NCBI GenBank assembly: GCA_024743355.1
Contig: JANSWS010000022.1
Span: 1 to 39,020, forward strand
DNA from: a bacterium
GTDB lineage: Bacteria > Planctomycetota > Planctomycetia > Pirellulales > Pirellulaceae
Direction: 5' to 3'
DNA: 39,020 bases
In this document: positions 10,601 through 19,253 of the stretch, one piece after another
Layout of the letters: each line of letters begins with the position of its first letter
Position numbering within the stretch: the first letter of the stretch is position 1
The notes under the pieces: generated by a model
Databases searched by the model: none
What the model was told of the DNA's origin: nothing
The model's input: the letters and a program-made list of their open reading frames with translations, nothing else
Program-made: the position numbers and the translations under genes

Positions 10601-10707
10601 TCGCCGGGCTCACCAGGGGCGATTTCCGGGCCGTGCGCCTTGGCATAGCCCAGGTCGGCAAACCAGGAAATGGCGGCCTGTTCCACTGTTGATTCGTTGA
10701 GAAACAT
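7609..10707 (-). CDS. hsdR: Type I restriction enzyme, R subunit (HsdR)
   Basis: 1032 residues, the usual HsdR length. The N-terminal nuclease domain has Asp143 ([10 protein letters not shown]) and Glu157-x-Lys159 (AVFELKS), the PD-(D/E)XK core. The superfamily 2 motor follows: Walker A TQGSGKS (301-307), ADEAH (406-410), GFTGTPI, and the late motifs [16 protein letters not shown] and [13 protein letters not shown]. The C-terminal helical domain, which binds the methylase, ends in [13 protein letters not shown]. HsdR translocates and cleaves DNA that is unmethylated at the site read by HsdS. It is separated from hsdMS by three accessory genes and from the nearest of them by 254 bases with no supported gene, so it may have its own promoter. 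No frameshift or missing motif was seen, so the enzyme looks active. Confidence 0.96.
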   Translation of the reverse strand: MFLNESTVEQAAISWFADLGYAKAHGPEIAPGEPGEERATFEQVFLQRRLEEAIARLNPNIPAEAREHAIRSLLRTDSPSLVANNRKFHRMLIDGVEVEYRRPDGSIAGDHVRLIDFDDADNNDWLVVNQFTVVESGHNRRPDVVVFVNGLPLAVFELKSAAGEGATIESAWNQFQTYKKQIPSLFRFNELLIISDGVNARIGSLTASWEWFKIWRTINGEDDAPPSMPELQVLIQGVFEKRRFLDFVRGFVAFEEDSDSEKTFKIIAGYHQFHAVQNAVKATVEATSPGGDRRCGVVWHTQGSGKSLSMLFYAGQIIQHPAMNNPTLVVLTDRNDLDDQLYGQFQRCSSLLRQTPIQAESVAHLLELLKVASGGVVFTTIQKFATDEPLGRMPLLSDRKNIVVVADEAHRSQYDLIDGLARNLRDALPHASFIGFTGTPIEKADANTRAVFGEYVSIYDIQQAVKDQATVPIYYESRVAKLALNASELPHVDEAVEELTESQEIDQREKLKSKWAALEALVGNPKRLELVAADLVEHFEKRCEAMDGKAMVVCMSRRICVDLYEEIIKLRPDWASTEQDSAEAEASKQTVVKVIMTGSASDPLDWQKHIRNKAKRKELASRFKDPKDPFRIVIVRDMWLTGFDAPCLHTMYADKPMQGHGLMQAIARVNRVFRDKPGGLVVDYLGLADQLKEAMRTYTDSGGKGSPSYDTADAIAAFLEKFEACHDMLHGLDWRLWHTGTAAQRIGLVTEGQEHVLQQEDGKSRFQKLVHELSQAFALCAGSPDAQSRRDDVAYFQAIRSALGKKVGEGERTPDQLAHAVRQLVSTAITTDGEVIDVFTAAGLKKPDISILSDDFLAEVRGLKHKNVAAELLRKLLNDEIKQRSRRNVVQSRKFSDLLQQTLNRYHNRAIATQEIIEELIKLAKEIRAANERGENLGLNDDEICFYDALAQNESAIEAMGIDELKVIAAELVKKVRQSVSIDWASRESARAKIRTMVRRILRRHGYPPDLREEATKLVLEQAEALCAEWAV

Positions 10708-10961
10708 TGGAAAGTGCGTTCAAACTCGAACTTTTCGGGGAAAATACGGGCTAAACAGTATGGGATACCAAAGCTAAATATTGCGGGGCGTTTTTGACAG
10801 CAAATGACAAATTCTGCGCATTTCCTCAACAAATTCTGGACGAAACCAGGGACAATCACTTGACTATTTGGGTGCGAGCACCGATTATTCAGATGGAGAC
10901 TCGGCCTAGAAGCGGCTCCTGAGGGGGTGGCTTCGGTGGCATTGTCTCTTTTTTTTTGCCC

Positions 10962-11837
10962 TCATCGTGAGGTATATGGGTCAGGCACATAGACGATCCC
11001 AAATACGCTAAAGACTCTCCCTTCACGGTACGCTTGCCCTCTGAACTGAAGTTCTGAGAGCCAAATTGAAAAGCGATCCGAGATTTCTTTGCGAACTTCC
11101 GCGTTCATTCCATACGGCAAGCGGAAACCCCAGTTGACGCAATAGATACATAAGTCTGCTGCCTGTACGGCAGATGTCATATCTGAAGACACAAAAAATG
11201 GGCTGGGCACAATCCAGCTCGATCGAAAACGACCGGTTGTAGTCTGGCTAAAGTACCTGTGCAATTTCTTCACGAATCGCCGGTCTTCAGTTTTTTCGAC
11301 TTCGTCTAGGACCAGTATGCCGTGCTCTTTTTCTGCCTCAAGCATGTAAAAGAATCGCTCCAATAGGAACACTTGGTCCTTTCTTAGATACTCTTCTGCT
11401 TGGTAGGTTGCTGGCTTTCTCACCGACTTTGGAATTGCCGACGCAAAAAGCTTTGACTTATGAGACTTTAGTAGGTCAAAAATGCCTTCTGCCATGAGAA
11501 TGCAGGCTTGGCCGTATGCGGTAAATTCATCCCGAGTCGGAGTCTTCTTTTCTAAGCCCTTCGTGAAAAAACTCCGGCACAATCTGCGTCGCTGTACATC
11601 GGAAACACACTTGCCCTGGTTTGCAAACTTGAAACGCTTTTTGTCGAGTAGGCTACTTCCCTTGAGCTCATTTTTGTATTCCGCTGGTTCACAACCGAAG
11701 CAATCAAGTTCAAGCCGTCGAACGCCCTGCACGAATGCCCAAAGCTCGCTTGCGTGCAACGCGATTCCGCCTCTCACTTCGTAGGGCATTTGGCGGTGGT
11801 CGTGTCCGCTTTCATCCATGAACAGAAGCCAGCTCAT
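10962..11837 (-). CDS. DUF3800 domain protein
   Basis: This 291-residue protein opens with MSWLLFMDESGHD, the DUF3800 hallmark (hydrophobic strand plus DESG/D). It later has GILVLDEVEKTEDRRF (second acidic strand) and SAVQAADLCIYCVNW near residue 245 (the conserved Q.AD..... motif). The acidic residues resemble an RNase H-like nuclease core; this is a structural inference for the family, and activity is unproven. DUF3800 proteins are often found in mobile and defence islands. GAGGGGG lies a few bases before the ATG. It sits between the PD-(D/E)XK-like gene and hsdR in the same orientation. The gap to the upstream gene is 38 bases, so it is probably in the hsdMS transcript. Confidence 0.82.
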   Translation of the reverse strand: MSWLLFMDESGHDHRQMPYEVRGGIALHASELWAFVQGVRRLELDCFGCEPAEYKNELKGSSLLDKKRFKFANQGKCVSDVQRRRLCRSFFTKGLEKKTPTRDEFTAYGQACILMAEGIFDLLKSHKSKLFASAIPKSVRKPATYQAEEYLRKDQVFLLERFFYMLEAEKEHGILVLDEVEKTEDRRFVKKLHRYFSQTTTGRFRSSWIVPSPFFVSSDMTSAVQAADLCIYCVNWGFRLPYGMNAEVRKEISDRFSIWLSELQFRGQAYREGRVFSVFGIVYVPDPYTSR

Positions 11838-11875
11838 GATTCCCCCTCTATAGCGTCCAATAAAAAGATCTAAAG

Positions 11876-12481
11876 CTAACTCCTCAAACTGGCAAACACC
11901 GCCTCCAACGAGGCCCGCAGTTCAGAGAACTTGAGGGGCTCGCTGACGATCAATTGTAGTCGGGCCAGGGACACCGATTTTTGGTCTCCCAACTCCTCGT
12001 CTAGCCGGTCGGTGGGAACCACGTAGAAATCCCATTGATCGGTATTCAGCGGATCAATCGTCGCCTTATCGCGGTGGGCCAGCAAGGCGAATACGTAAAC
12101 ATCCGAGCGCCGCTTGCGATCCTGAGAAAGTTGCGTACCGGATTCGTCAAAGATCTTGGCAGGCGCTATGCCAAACACCGGCGCGGATAGCCGCTTCTGT
12201 GGCCAGGATTGGAGATAAGCCGACGACTTTACTTCGACCCGCATGCCGCACTTGCTGGTGACATCGAAGGCATCCCATTCCACTCGGATTCCCTCCGCCA
12301 CATCCAGCGCTACTGCAATCAGGTATTCGGCAAAGACGCCCCGCATCGTATTGCTAACCAGGTCCGATCCCGACCATTGCCAAAAATCGAGCAAGCGTTC
12401 GGGCAGATTCCCAGTCTGCGTGCGCAGGCGTTCCTGGCCGGTCTTGCGTCGAACCTCGATGGCAGGAAAGGTGTAAGACAT
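11876..12481 (-). CDS. PD-(D/E)XK-like nuclease-fold protein within the type I RM operon
   Basis: 201 residues. The middle shows a restriction-endonuclease-like core: RGVFAEYLIAVALD helix with Glu52, VEWDAFDVTS with Asp70/Asp73, and MRVEVKSSAYLQSW with Glu83-x-Lys85. A basic RKRRSDVYVFALLAH strand follows. Such proteins occur as uncharacterised companions of type I restriction genes. GGAGG eight bases before the ATG supports the start. The gene follows the ExQ nuclease-fold gene by 36 bases and precedes the DUF3800 gene, so the three form one block between hsdS and hsdR. It could be an additional nuclease, a specificity accessory or an inactive structural partner; the catalytic pattern seems present. 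No named family is claimed. Confidence 0.72.
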   Translation of the reverse strand: MSYTFPAIEVRRKTGQERLRTQTGNLPERLLDFWQWSGSDLVSNTMRGVFAEYLIAVALDVAEGIRVEWDAFDVTSKCGMRVEVKSSAYLQSWPQKRLSAPVFGIAPAKIFDESGTQLSQDRKRRSDVYVFALLAHRDKATIDPLNTDQWDFYVVPTDRLDEELGDQKSVSLARLQLIVSEPLKFSELRASLEAVFASLRS

Positions 12482-12517
12482 GCGGCGGGCCTCCGCTCGA
12501 TCGGTTGGATGTCGGCA

Positions 12518-13429
12518 TTACGACTCGAACTCTTTCACCGCTTCCGCCACGGCTTCTTGAATCAACTGCCGGTGCTCGGCGAACTCTTTGGGGGTAACCG
12601 AAATTCGCAGCCGTTGCTTGCGGTTGGATACCGCCGCGATTCCGGCGGACGTGAACTTGGGGAGCCATTCTTCCGCGTCGGGTATCCGAAACATCAGATG
12701 CGTGTAGCCCTTGGCCTTGCGCGGTGCCCAGTGGATGAAGTTATTGGCCACTCCGTTTTGCTGGATGCCGATGTAGCCGCGCAAGTACTTGAGTTCTGCT
12801 GGAGTGCGCGTCACCGCGTTAATCTGCTCTAGCGTTTGATCGCAAATCTCGACCAATTCTCGGCCAACCTTTTGTTCCCAGTAGGCGCGGTCTACGGGCT
12901 CGCCGCCGGAATCATCTTCGGAATCGTCCGACCGCAATGCCGATTGATCCAGCACCTGCGTAAAGTTCAGCAAGATCTGGTCATCGACTTTCAACGCGTC
13001 CAGCTGGATGGCGATCAGCGGGATGCTCCCGGAAAGCAGGGCCATGACATTCAGAAAACGGGCCGTTACGTCTTCGGCAATCAGCACGGCTAGATGCTCG
13101 TATGCCGGGTATCGCCTCCGTTCCAGGTCCCAATACTCGATGCAGCGAATGATGTGGTTCGGGTCGGTTGGCCCCAGCTGCAATTCGATTTCATACCGAC
13201 GCTCGTTGTCATCGTCGATCAACAATAGATCTAGCCTTCCGCCTCCGGCCAGCGTGCGTTCGCGGTCTAGCAATCGCAAGTCTTGCCCCAATCCCAAGAT
13301 GGCCGGATCTTCTTCGATCCGATCCTGCACCCAACGTTCGTTCAAAATCGGATGCTTACGGAGTTCGATTTTTTCGTGTTTTACAAAGCGGAGCGACACG
13401 TTCGGTTTCCTGTTTGCGAGTATTGGCAT
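12518..13429 (-). CDS. Nuclease-fold protein with E-x-Q variant active site (NucS/DUF-type)
   Basis: 303 residues from the ATG at 13429, 22 bases after the hsdS stop. The frame is open further upstream, but those residues fall inside hsdS. The N-terminal half carries a PD-(D/E)XK-like core: KHPILNERWVQDRIEEDP helix, GGGRLDLLLIDDD with Asp67, then RRYEIELQLGPTD, where Gln84 takes the place usually held by the catalytic lysine. HIIRCIEYWDLERRRYP follows. The C-terminal part (about 200-303) includes KGYTHLMFRIPDAEEWLPKF and looks like a separate domain. A conserved EIELQLG is known from a family of uncharacterised proteins linked to restriction systems. Either Gln substitutes functionally for Lys, or the protein binds rather than cuts DNA. 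Its position in the hsd operon suggests a role with the type I complex. Confidence 0.7.
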   Translation of the reverse strand: MPILANRKPNVSLRFVKHEKIELRKHPILNERWVQDRIEEDPAILGLGQDLRLLDRERTLAGGGRLDLLLIDDDNERRYEIELQLGPTDPNHIIRCIEYWDLERRRYPAYEHLAVLIAEDVTARFLNVMALLSGSIPLIAIQLDALKVDDQILLNFTQVLDQSALRSDDSEDDSGGEPVDRAYWEQKVGRELVEICDQTLEQINAVTRTPAELKYLRGYIGIQQNGVANNFIHWAPRKAKGYTHLMFRIPDAEEWLPKFTSAGIAAVSNRKQRLRISVTPKEFAEHRQLIQEAVAEAVKEFES

Positions 13430-13451
13430 GCCATACTTCCAAGGCGCTAGC

Positions 13452-14786
13452 TCAGGCCTCTTTCGTGCCCGATACGGCCTCTGCCTCAAGTTCACCATTC
13501 TTCAAGGACTTAGACGCGGGCAGCTGGCCGATTATCTCTTCGGCATCGCCAACTCGCAGTTCGCCGGAAAGCAGCTTGGGCAGTAGAGTGTCCCGGAGAG
13601 CGGAGAGCGTCTCAGATTGCTTAACATTTCGCGTGTGACGAATCCACATCGGCTTTATCGTTTCAGCGAATCGAGTCTGCAACTCGGAGGGCGGAGCCAC
13701 AGTAGTTTCGCGATGGACATCGTTTCTGTTGATTCCCGGCACCGCAGCCTTGTCCAAATAGGCGTGGAAATTGATGGATTGCACGACGTAATACATGAAA
13801 CGAGGCTCATTGCCTTTGAAGTCTCGCACATATAGTGTGGTGTTGAGCGGCCAGCACTTACCTTCAACGAAATCGACATTGCCTATAGTGCCGTACCGTC
13901 CCGTTACGACTGTTGGGCCTACCACCTTGTACTCGCTATGGAATCCGCTTTGACCACCCGATGAGTAAATCGGAAATGGCCCGGGGATACGATTATGCTT
14001 CGGCAGGTCGTACCCACGCTTCAGTTCGAGCAAATCTCCGAGCACAACCACACGCCAACCCTGAGGCACTGTAACAAGTTCGGATTCCTCGAAAGAATCC
14101 GGGAACAGAGCCGCAGTGGCATCATCCATGCCGGGTGGCTTGCGTCCGTCCATCTTGGCTCGCACGGGGTCGAAATCGACGAACCAACTCTTGAATATCG
14201 ACCTCGCAATCGACTCCAAAGTCTCATTCATCCGACGGTTCAACTCAATCTTGTCATCCAGCGAACCCAGGATCGCGGCAATCGCGCGCTGCTCGGGAAG
14301 GGGTGGTAGTACTATCGGTATCCGAGCGATGATCTTCTGGTTGAGGGACGGCATCGTGGTTCCCAATGCATGTTGCAGCATCCAGCTCCTGTGAGCAGGC
14401 GACAAGAATTGATAAGCGATGAATCGGGAGTTGCAATTCTGGGGTAAACGGAGACGTATACCGTCCGATCCCAAGAACCAACCGCTCTGGTTTTTGCGCA
14501 CAATCGCCGATCTTTCAACTGCGCCCTTCCTCCCGAATACAATATCGCCTTCTTGGAGTAGGTACTCAGGCATGCGGTCCGTCACTGTATTGTCAACGCG
14601 TGGTGTCCGACCGTGAAGAACTAGTTCGCCAAAGCCAACTTCACCTACCGAGATCACAGGCACGCCAGTTTCTGTGTATTCAGATGCCTTCAGTTTGGTT
14701 CCAAATGGCCCCGTCTTTATTTCACCACCAAATTGCTCGATGAACTGACCAACCGTCGTTTTCTGCCAGCCAATGTCAGCCTCCAT
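13452..14786 (-). CDS. hsdS: Type I restriction-modification specificity subunit (HsdS)
   Basis: 444 residues, a normal full-length HsdS with two target-recognition domains and two conserved spacer regions. The central spacer reads [20 protein letters not shown], followed by a helix ending in [18 protein letters not shown]. The second half ends with [13 protein letters not shown], a conserved HsdS C-terminal motif. HsdS sets the bipartite DNA sequence recognised by the methylase and restriction complexes; the sequence itself cannot be read off by eye. GGAGGGG lies seven bases before the ATG, and the start overlaps the end of hsdM by 11 bases, showing translational coupling. Both recognition domains appear intact. 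Confidence 0.95.
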   Translation of the reverse strand: MEADIGWQKTTVGQFIEQFGGEIKTGPFGTKLKASEYTETGVPVISVGEVGFGELVLHGRTPRVDNTVTDRMPEYLLQEGDIVFGRKGAVERSAIVRKNQSGWFLGSDGIRLRLPQNCNSRFIAYQFLSPAHRSWMLQHALGTTMPSLNQKIIARIPIVLPPLPEQRAIAAILGSLDDKIELNRRMNETLESIARSIFKSWFVDFDPVRAKMDGRKPPGMDDATAALFPDSFEESELVTVPQGWRVVVLGDLLELKRGYDLPKHNRIPGPFPIYSSGGQSGFHSEYKVVGPTVVTGRYGTIGNVDFVEGKCWPLNTTLYVRDFKGNEPRFMYYVVQSINFHAYLDKAAVPGINRNDVHRETTVAPPSELQTRFAETIKPMWIRHTRNVKQSETLSALRDTLLPKLLSGELRVGDAEEIIGQLPASKSLKNGELEAEAVSGTKEA

Positions 14787-16458
14787 AACCTAGCCCCTCC
14801 AAGTTGGCCCGAATGGCAGCCTCCAGCTTGGCCGACTCCTCGAACTGCGAGTACAGCTCCTGCGTCAGTTGCTGTATTTTTTCCTCAAAGGGCTCGTCAT
14901 CATCCTCGACCGCTTCAGCCCCCACATACCGCCCCGGAGTCAGCACATAGCCTTGTTCGGCGATCTCCTCCTTCTTCGCGCTGCGGCAGAAGCCGGGAAT
15001 ATCCGAGTAAGCAGCGAGAGGCGAGTTGCGAGCGGCAAGAAAATCCGCGCCCTGCCAGGCGTGATAGGTATCTGCAATGCGTTGGACATCCTGGTCGGTC
15101 AACTCCCTATGCACGCGGTCGATCATGGTTCCCAGCTTGCGAGCGTCCATGAACAGCGTTTCCCCACGACGATCCCTTCGCTGGCCATCATTCTTATTGC
15201 GGGCTAGGAACCAAAGGCAGACCGGAATCTGCGTGCTGTAAAACAACTGGCCCGGCAGAGCGACCATGCAGTCCACCAAGTCGGCTTCGATAATCGCCTG
15301 GCGGATCTCGCCCTCGCCGGATTGATTACTGCTCATACTGCCGTTGGCCAGCACGAAGCCCGCAAAGCCGTTCGGTGCCAGGTGATGGATAAAGTGCTGC
15401 ACCCAAGCGAAGTTCGCATTGCCCTTCGGCGGTAGTCCATACTTCCACCGCACGTCTTCATCGCAACGGTACCAGTCCGAATCATTGAACGGCGGATTGG
15501 CGATCACGTAGTCCGCCTTCAAGTCCTTATGCAAGTCGCGGCGAAACGTGTCCGCATGCTCGGGGCCAAGATTACCTTCGATGCCGCGAATCGCCAAATT
15601 CATCATCGCCAGCCTGCGAGTGGTCGGATTGGACTCTTGCCCATAGATAGCGATGTCCACCTTCGCCTTGCCTCCATTGCCGTTGCCGGAGGCATGTGCC
15701 TTGATGAACTTATCCGCCTGCACAAACATCCCGCCAGAGCCACAGCAGGGGTCGTAGACGCGGCCATTGTACGGGGCCAGCATTTCCACCAGCACCCGCA
15801 CCACGCAGCCAGGCGTATAAAACTGGCCGCCCTTCTTGCCCTCCGCGCTGGCGAACTGCGACAAAAAGTATTCATAGACTCGGCCCAGGATGTCCTTGCT
15901 GCGATGCAGCACATCGCCTGGCTCTTTCTGGCCTTCATTGCCGGAATCCACATCGGATTTGGCTACCAGCTCGATGGTGGCAATCAAGTCGATCAGCTCG
16001 CCCAACCGCTGCTTGTCCAAGGCCGGACGCGCGTAGTTCTTCGGCAGCATGCCTTTCAGCTGCGGGTTATCGCGTTCCACCGCCTCCATGGCATCGTCCA
16101 CCAGCTTACCGATCGTCGGCTGCTTGGCATTGTCCTGAAGATGCTTCCAGCGGGCCTCCGGGGGTACCCAGAACACGTTCTCGGCCAGGTACTCATCCCG
16201 ATCTTCCAGGACTTCATAGCGTTCCGATTCTTCCTCCACGTACAGATCGCTATCCGGGTTTCTCGATTCCGAATCCAACCGTTCCCGCTGCTCGTTAAAC
16301 GAGTCCGATATGTATTTCAAGAAGATCAGCCCGAGAACCACATGCTTGTACTCCGCCGCATCCATGTTGTTCCGCAGCTTATCCGCCGCCAGCCACATCT
16401 TGGCCTCAAAGCCCAGATTGGCGCTGCTGTCCTTCTTCGCCGATTTCTTCTTTGCCAT
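14776..16458 (-). CDS. hsdM: Type I DNA methyltransferase subunit (HsdM)
   Basis: 560 residues. The N-terminal helical domain ([20 protein letters not shown] at 31-50) is that of HsdM_N. The methylase domain has GQFYTP at 211-216, the S-adenosylmethionine motif [10 protein letters not shown] (236-245) and catalytic NPPF at 321-324, the adenine-N6 methyltransferase signature. With HsdS it methylates the bipartite target and protects the host. Its initiation codon follows GGAG at a short distance. It is the first gene of the hsdM-hsdS-accessory block. A 292-base gap separates it from the zinc-ribbon gene upstream, and a promoter is expected in that gap, although only a weak TACAAT-like -10 was noticed. 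All key residues are present. Confidence 0.96.
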   Translation of the reverse strand: MAKKKSAKKDSSANLGFEAKMWLAADKLRNNMDAAEYKHVVLGLIFLKYISDSFNEQRERLDSESRNPDSDLYVEEESERYEVLEDRDEYLAENVFWVPPEARWKHLQDNAKQPTIGKLVDDAMEAVERDNPQLKGMLPKNYARPALDKQRLGELIDLIATIELVAKSDVDSGNEGQKEPGDVLHRSKDILGRVYEYFLSQFASAEGKKGGQFYTPGCVVRVLVEMLAPYNGRVYDPCCGSGGMFVQADKFIKAHASGNGNGGKAKVDIAIYGQESNPTTRRLAMMNLAIRGIEGNLGPEHADTFRRDLHKDLKADYVIANPPFNDSDWYRCDEDVRWKYGLPPKGNANFAWVQHFIHHLAPNGFAGFVLANGSMSSNQSGEGEIRQAIIEADLVDCMVALPGQLFYSTQIPVCLWFLARNKNDGQRRDRRGETLFMDARKLGTMIDRVHRELTDQDVQRIADTYHAWQGADFLAARNSPLAAYSDIPGFCRSAKKEEIAEQGYVLTPGRYVGAEAVEDDDEPFEEKIQQLTQELYSQFEESAKLEAAIRANLEGLGYGG

Positions 16459-16750
16459 AGGGCTCCATGCAAGCGGGCAGCATCGCCCAAAGATTGACGT
16501 TCCAGAAATGTCCTAATTACCAAACAGAAGGCCGGATGCCAGCAGAAGACGCTTAGGACCGCATCCCCAGCTGGCAACCGCACGGCGGTAGCGAACCGCC
16601 TACCCATGATGTACGGGCCGTCACCCGTGCGAAGATATTGTATTCTGATTCTTCGTGCGATGGGCTGCGGGCAACGCCATTACATCGCTGGCTGCAAAGC
16701 AAATACGGAGTGGCGAGTTGCCTCGCCACTCCATCGGATTTAGCCCCTTG

Positions 16751-17080
16751 TCATTGGATTATGTCTGGACGATCCCAAGGCAAAGCCAATCCTTCATAGT
16801 CGAAGTGCACGTTCCAATGCGGGAGCAATTCCCACAATCGAAAATGAAGATCGCATGAGGGACATCGGTAGAAGTAATTTTTGTCCGCGCCTGCGAATTT
16901 CAGAAGTTGTCGGTTGCAGATCCGACAGGAAAGGTCAGGCAATTGGTGCAAGCCCACCGTGCGCGGTTCGCCGCAGTACTCACAGTTTTGGCTCACAAAC
17001 CCACCCCGTCGACTTTGGACAAGACGCCAGCGTCCATTGCAACAGCTAGACGGTTTTCGTTTTGAATAGATGGCGAGCAT
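16751..17080 (-). CDS. Small zinc-ribbon protein, possible antitoxin partner
   Basis: This 109-residue protein has three CxxC pairs: Cys33/36 (CEYC), Cys52/55 (CRIC) and Cys73/76 (CPSC). The first two could form one zinc ribbon, and the third may pair with nearby His residues. The C-terminal stretch is aromatic and acidic. GGAG six bases before the ATG supports the start. It begins 29 bases after the stop of the DUF4258-like gene, in the same orientation, so the two are probably co-transcribed. Zinc-binding domains occur in antitoxins such as MqsA, but I see no helix-turn-helix here, so an antitoxin role is only an inference from the pairing. It might equally be a small regulator of the hsd operon that follows. 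Confidence 0.6.
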   Translation of the reverse strand: MLAIYSKRKPSSCCNGRWRLVQSRRGGFVSQNCEYCGEPRTVGLHQLPDLSCRICNRQLLKFAGADKNYFYRCPSCDLHFRLWELLPHWNVHFDYEGLALPWDRPDIIQ

Positions 17081-17109
17081 AGTGTTCTCCGACAGTTGTT
17101 CCGATACGA

Positions 17110-17340
17110 CTAGAGTGCGATCACGGTGATCAGCGTGAATTGATCAGGTTGGTCTTCCGCGAACACAAATCGAAAGCGCCGAGACTGAACGCAGCATTCA
17201 GCGCTAAAGCGAAGATTCTTTTCCCGGGTGAAGTCGCCAGATTCGAGCTTGGACTCGATCGCCGACGTGATTTGGGGCCATTGTTTTGGAATCCGGTGAC
17301 GGATTCGCTCAATGGCATGAGTCGAAAATTTCATTTCCAT
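17110..17340 (-). CDS. DUF4258-like small protein, possible RelE/ParE-fold toxin
   Basis: 76 residues starting MEMKFSTHAIERIRHRI, the His...Arg...Arg pattern of DUF4258, followed by a helix, a strand with FSAECCVQSRRFRFVF, and a terminal TLITVIAL strand. The layout (helix, helix, three strands, ending TVI) is that of RelE/ParE-like mRNA interferase folds, to which DUF4258 has been related. The ATG at 17340 follows GGGAGGG at a few bases; the open frame upstream to 17502 is not needed. The gene precedes a zinc-ribbon gene at 29 bases, the usual toxin-first or toxin-antitoxin arrangement. Toxicity is inference, and DUF4258 members may also be neutral RNA-binding proteins. Confidence 0.6.
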   Translation of the reverse strand: MEMKFSTHAIERIRHRIPKQWPQITSAIESKLESGDFTREKNLRFSAECCVQSRRFRFVFAEDQPDQFTLITVIAL

Positions 17341-17962
17341 AGAACCCTCCCGCAAGAATGGACAGAACCATGTCCTGGCCACGACTTTCGAGCCAGAACA
17401 CAAATGCACGGAGGCTCGCGTCCAAGTTGACATTTCCCAAACTGGCCAATTGCAGTACGGGAAGATTCGGCGCCGTTGATGATTTGCACGGCGTACAGCC
17501 ATCCTGGGCTCCGCTGGCTCTCCACTAGCAAGGCGCTGGCTGGTTGACGTCTAAGTACAGGGAACTATTGGCAGGGTCCTGGAGAGGGGTTGCGGCAGCA
17601 CCACAAAAGCGATTTTCTTGCCCGAGGATTGCCTCGTCGTTTAAATCGCGTTTTAAGGGGCTGGCGCGGTAACTTGACCCAGAGATCGACTTCGGCTGCT
17701 AACTCGATACAGGCGTAATTCTGGGGCATCTGAGATCGCACTCAGGCACGGTCCAGCGTATCGAGCGGAACGTAAACTTTCACCGCCGCGCCCCAGCAGC
17801 TTATTGCTGGGAGAAACGCTGGATTTCACCGCTCATTTCATAAACACCAAACTGCTGAGCATTTATATTGTCTATAGCTGCGGTCGTGAGCCGCTTGTTT
17901 ATGGTGAATGATTGCCCCTTAGCATTTCCGGTTTGCACGAATTTCTGAAAGCGAAGCCAACC
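17341..17962. other. Divergent intergenic region
   Basis: This lies between the minus-strand DUF4258-like gene and the plus-strand secreted protein gene, so promoters for both should be here. I see no gene, no clear -35/-10 pair and no repeat; only short shadow frames are open. Confidence 0.4.
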
Positions 17963-18631
17963 ATGCGCGCACTCCTGACGACTGTTTGCATCACCATTGG
18001 ACTTGGGGGCGTTGGAGCCCAAGATCAGGTGCTTGGACAGATAGAATCCTCCCGAGTGCAGCCCCTTGCGGAGTATCAAGCCGAGGTTGCTCGATTACGG
18101 ATTCAGGCAATGGAGCATCGCAAACGAATCGAGGCGACATTCGACGCGGAAGTGGTGAAGCTCAAGCAGAAATATTCCGAGAGGATTGAGGCCCTAAGGC
18201 TGGCTGCAATGGGCGCAGACGATCTAAATGCCGCGATCAAGTATCGGGACCTCAAGAGTGAGTTAGAACAGCTTGCATCTCCCTTAAACTTTCAGGAAGA
18301 CCAATTAGGAAATCCAGAGGAGAATCTCGGCGGTAACGAACCTATTAAAAAGCAATCAATAGGCCCCACCTTCTACGCATGGAAGCATGGGCAACCGCCC
18401 GTCAAGATGATCCACTCAAGCGAAGGATTTTGCTTCCTAACTCACATCAATGGCATCAATAACCCTGATGCAGAATTAGCAGAGCTTACGATTGCAGATG
18501 ATGGATATTGGTACTTGCAGGGGCGAACACGCGGTAATCAGGGATTCCTTTTTCTCCGAGCATGCGCGGTTTCCTTCGACCAATTTAGCGGCGTAACTGC
18601 TAAGGCCTCAGGAGCGAACCTTCCGATGTAA
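17963..18631 (+). CDS. Secreted coiled-coil protein of planctomycete type, 3' end probably rearranged
   Basis: 222 residues from the ATG at 17963, which gives an export signal (MRALLTTVCITIGLGGVGAQ). A long coiled coil with EALRLAAMGADDLNAAIKYR follows, a heptad-rich design common in planctomycete secreted proteins. A C-terminal domain carries ELTIADDGYWYLQGRTRG. The function is unknown, though it is probably periplasmic. Its end overlaps a minus-strand kinase fragment whose family resemblance stops near 18597. The last dozen residues (GVTAKASGANLPM) therefore lie in foreign sequence, and the natural C-terminus may have been lost. The longer open frame starting at 17912 would put the signal sequence internally, so I reject it. 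Confidence 0.6.
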   Translation: MRALLTTVCITIGLGGVGAQDQVLGQIESSRVQPLAEYQAEVARLRIQAMEHRKRIEATFDAEVVKLKQKYSERIEALRLAAMGADDLNAAIKYRDLKSELEQLASPLNFQEDQLGNPEENLGGNEPIKKQSIGPTFYAWKHGQPPVKMIHSSEGFCFLTHINGINNPDAELAELTIADDGYWYLQGRTRGNQGFLFLRACAVSFDQFSGVTAKASGANLPM

Positions 18632-18846
18632 TCATCAAGCTTAGGCAACTCACCGGATTTGCGCCGCAGCTCGACTTCGATCAGCAGCAATTCTCTGAGC
18701 AGAGGCCGCCGCAGTTGAGGCAAACGCATTAAATAGCCCTCAAGGCGCGGCAACTGGTCTGACTGGCAAGCCTTTTCAAATTCGTCCGCTACGGAGTCAA
18801 TTTTCGCTTGATCCTCGACCGGCAAGTCCCGGCTAAGTGATTCCAT
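18597..18846 (-). pseudogene. N-terminal fragment of a planctomycete Ser/Thr kinase
   Basis: From the ATG at 18846, about 84 residues match the pre-kinase region typical of planctomycete Ser/Thr kinases: VADEFEKACQ, LPRLEGYLMRLPQLRRPLLR, LLLIEVELRRKSGELPKLDDY and IGRFAPEA. After this the frame runs into sequence antisense to the secreted-protein gene and stops at 18538, before any kinase motif. It is the 5' stub of a kinase gene cut off by a rearrangement near 18597. It is unlikely to be functional, though its own start remains. Confidence 0.65.
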
Positions 18847-18953
18847 GTTGAAGGTTCCTGATCATGCTTCACGGCTTATTGCTCGATTTAATATAGACAG
18901 AACAAGAGTCCGATTGAACCAAATCCGCTGGCCCTTAGCACGACGCACTAAGC

Positions 18954-19253
18954 TCAAGCTGCTAACAATTCGCGCCATGCCGGCCCCAGGGGCAAGAATA
19001 CAGAGGCGTTCAGCCAAACCTGCCCTTGGGCCTTTTCGACCTGCTCGTAGGCCCATTCGGTGATCCTGACCGACGCCGACAAGTCCCAGGGTAGCCCAGC
19101 ATCCCGAAGCCGCTCGGCCAATTCCTCGGAGCGACTTCGGTTTCGTTCGGCCCACGATTGCAGGTGCTGTTCCGCAGCCAAATGATCAGACTTTGCATTG
19201 TTGCAGCGTGGATGAGCGAGAACGAAGTTGTGTCCCAGGTCAGTAGGGTAACC
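18954..19253 (-). pseudogene. C-terminal fragment of an HNH endonuclease
   Basis: In the frame ending at 18954, about 98 residues read YPTDLGHNFVLAHPRCNNAK, then SDHLAAEQHLQSWAERN and a long helical tail ending AWRELLAA. This matches the second half of the HNH finger (N..LAH..CN..K.D.L) of a common HNH endonuclease family; the first half, with the DHFIPWSR-type His, is missing. The fragment lies in a different frame from the Hsp70-like gene that runs through the same bases. The match begins abruptly near 19250, so the break is there. It is inactive as seen, because the catalytic His strand is absent. It could have belonged to a former neighbour or to a lost nuclease of the Hsp70/DUF2357 locus. 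Confidence 0.72.

Noticed and set aside
10950-10958. T-run as a rho-independent terminator
   Set aside because: Nine T residues on the plus strand, but no plus-strand gene ends here and no stable hairpin precedes it.
15529-16497. 322-codon open frame on the plus strand
   Set aside because: Antisense shadow of hsdM; the minus-strand reading has all methylase motifs.
16751-17080. MqsA-type antitoxin
   Set aside because: Zinc cysteines are present but no helix-turn-helix follows, and the partner is not MqsR-like.
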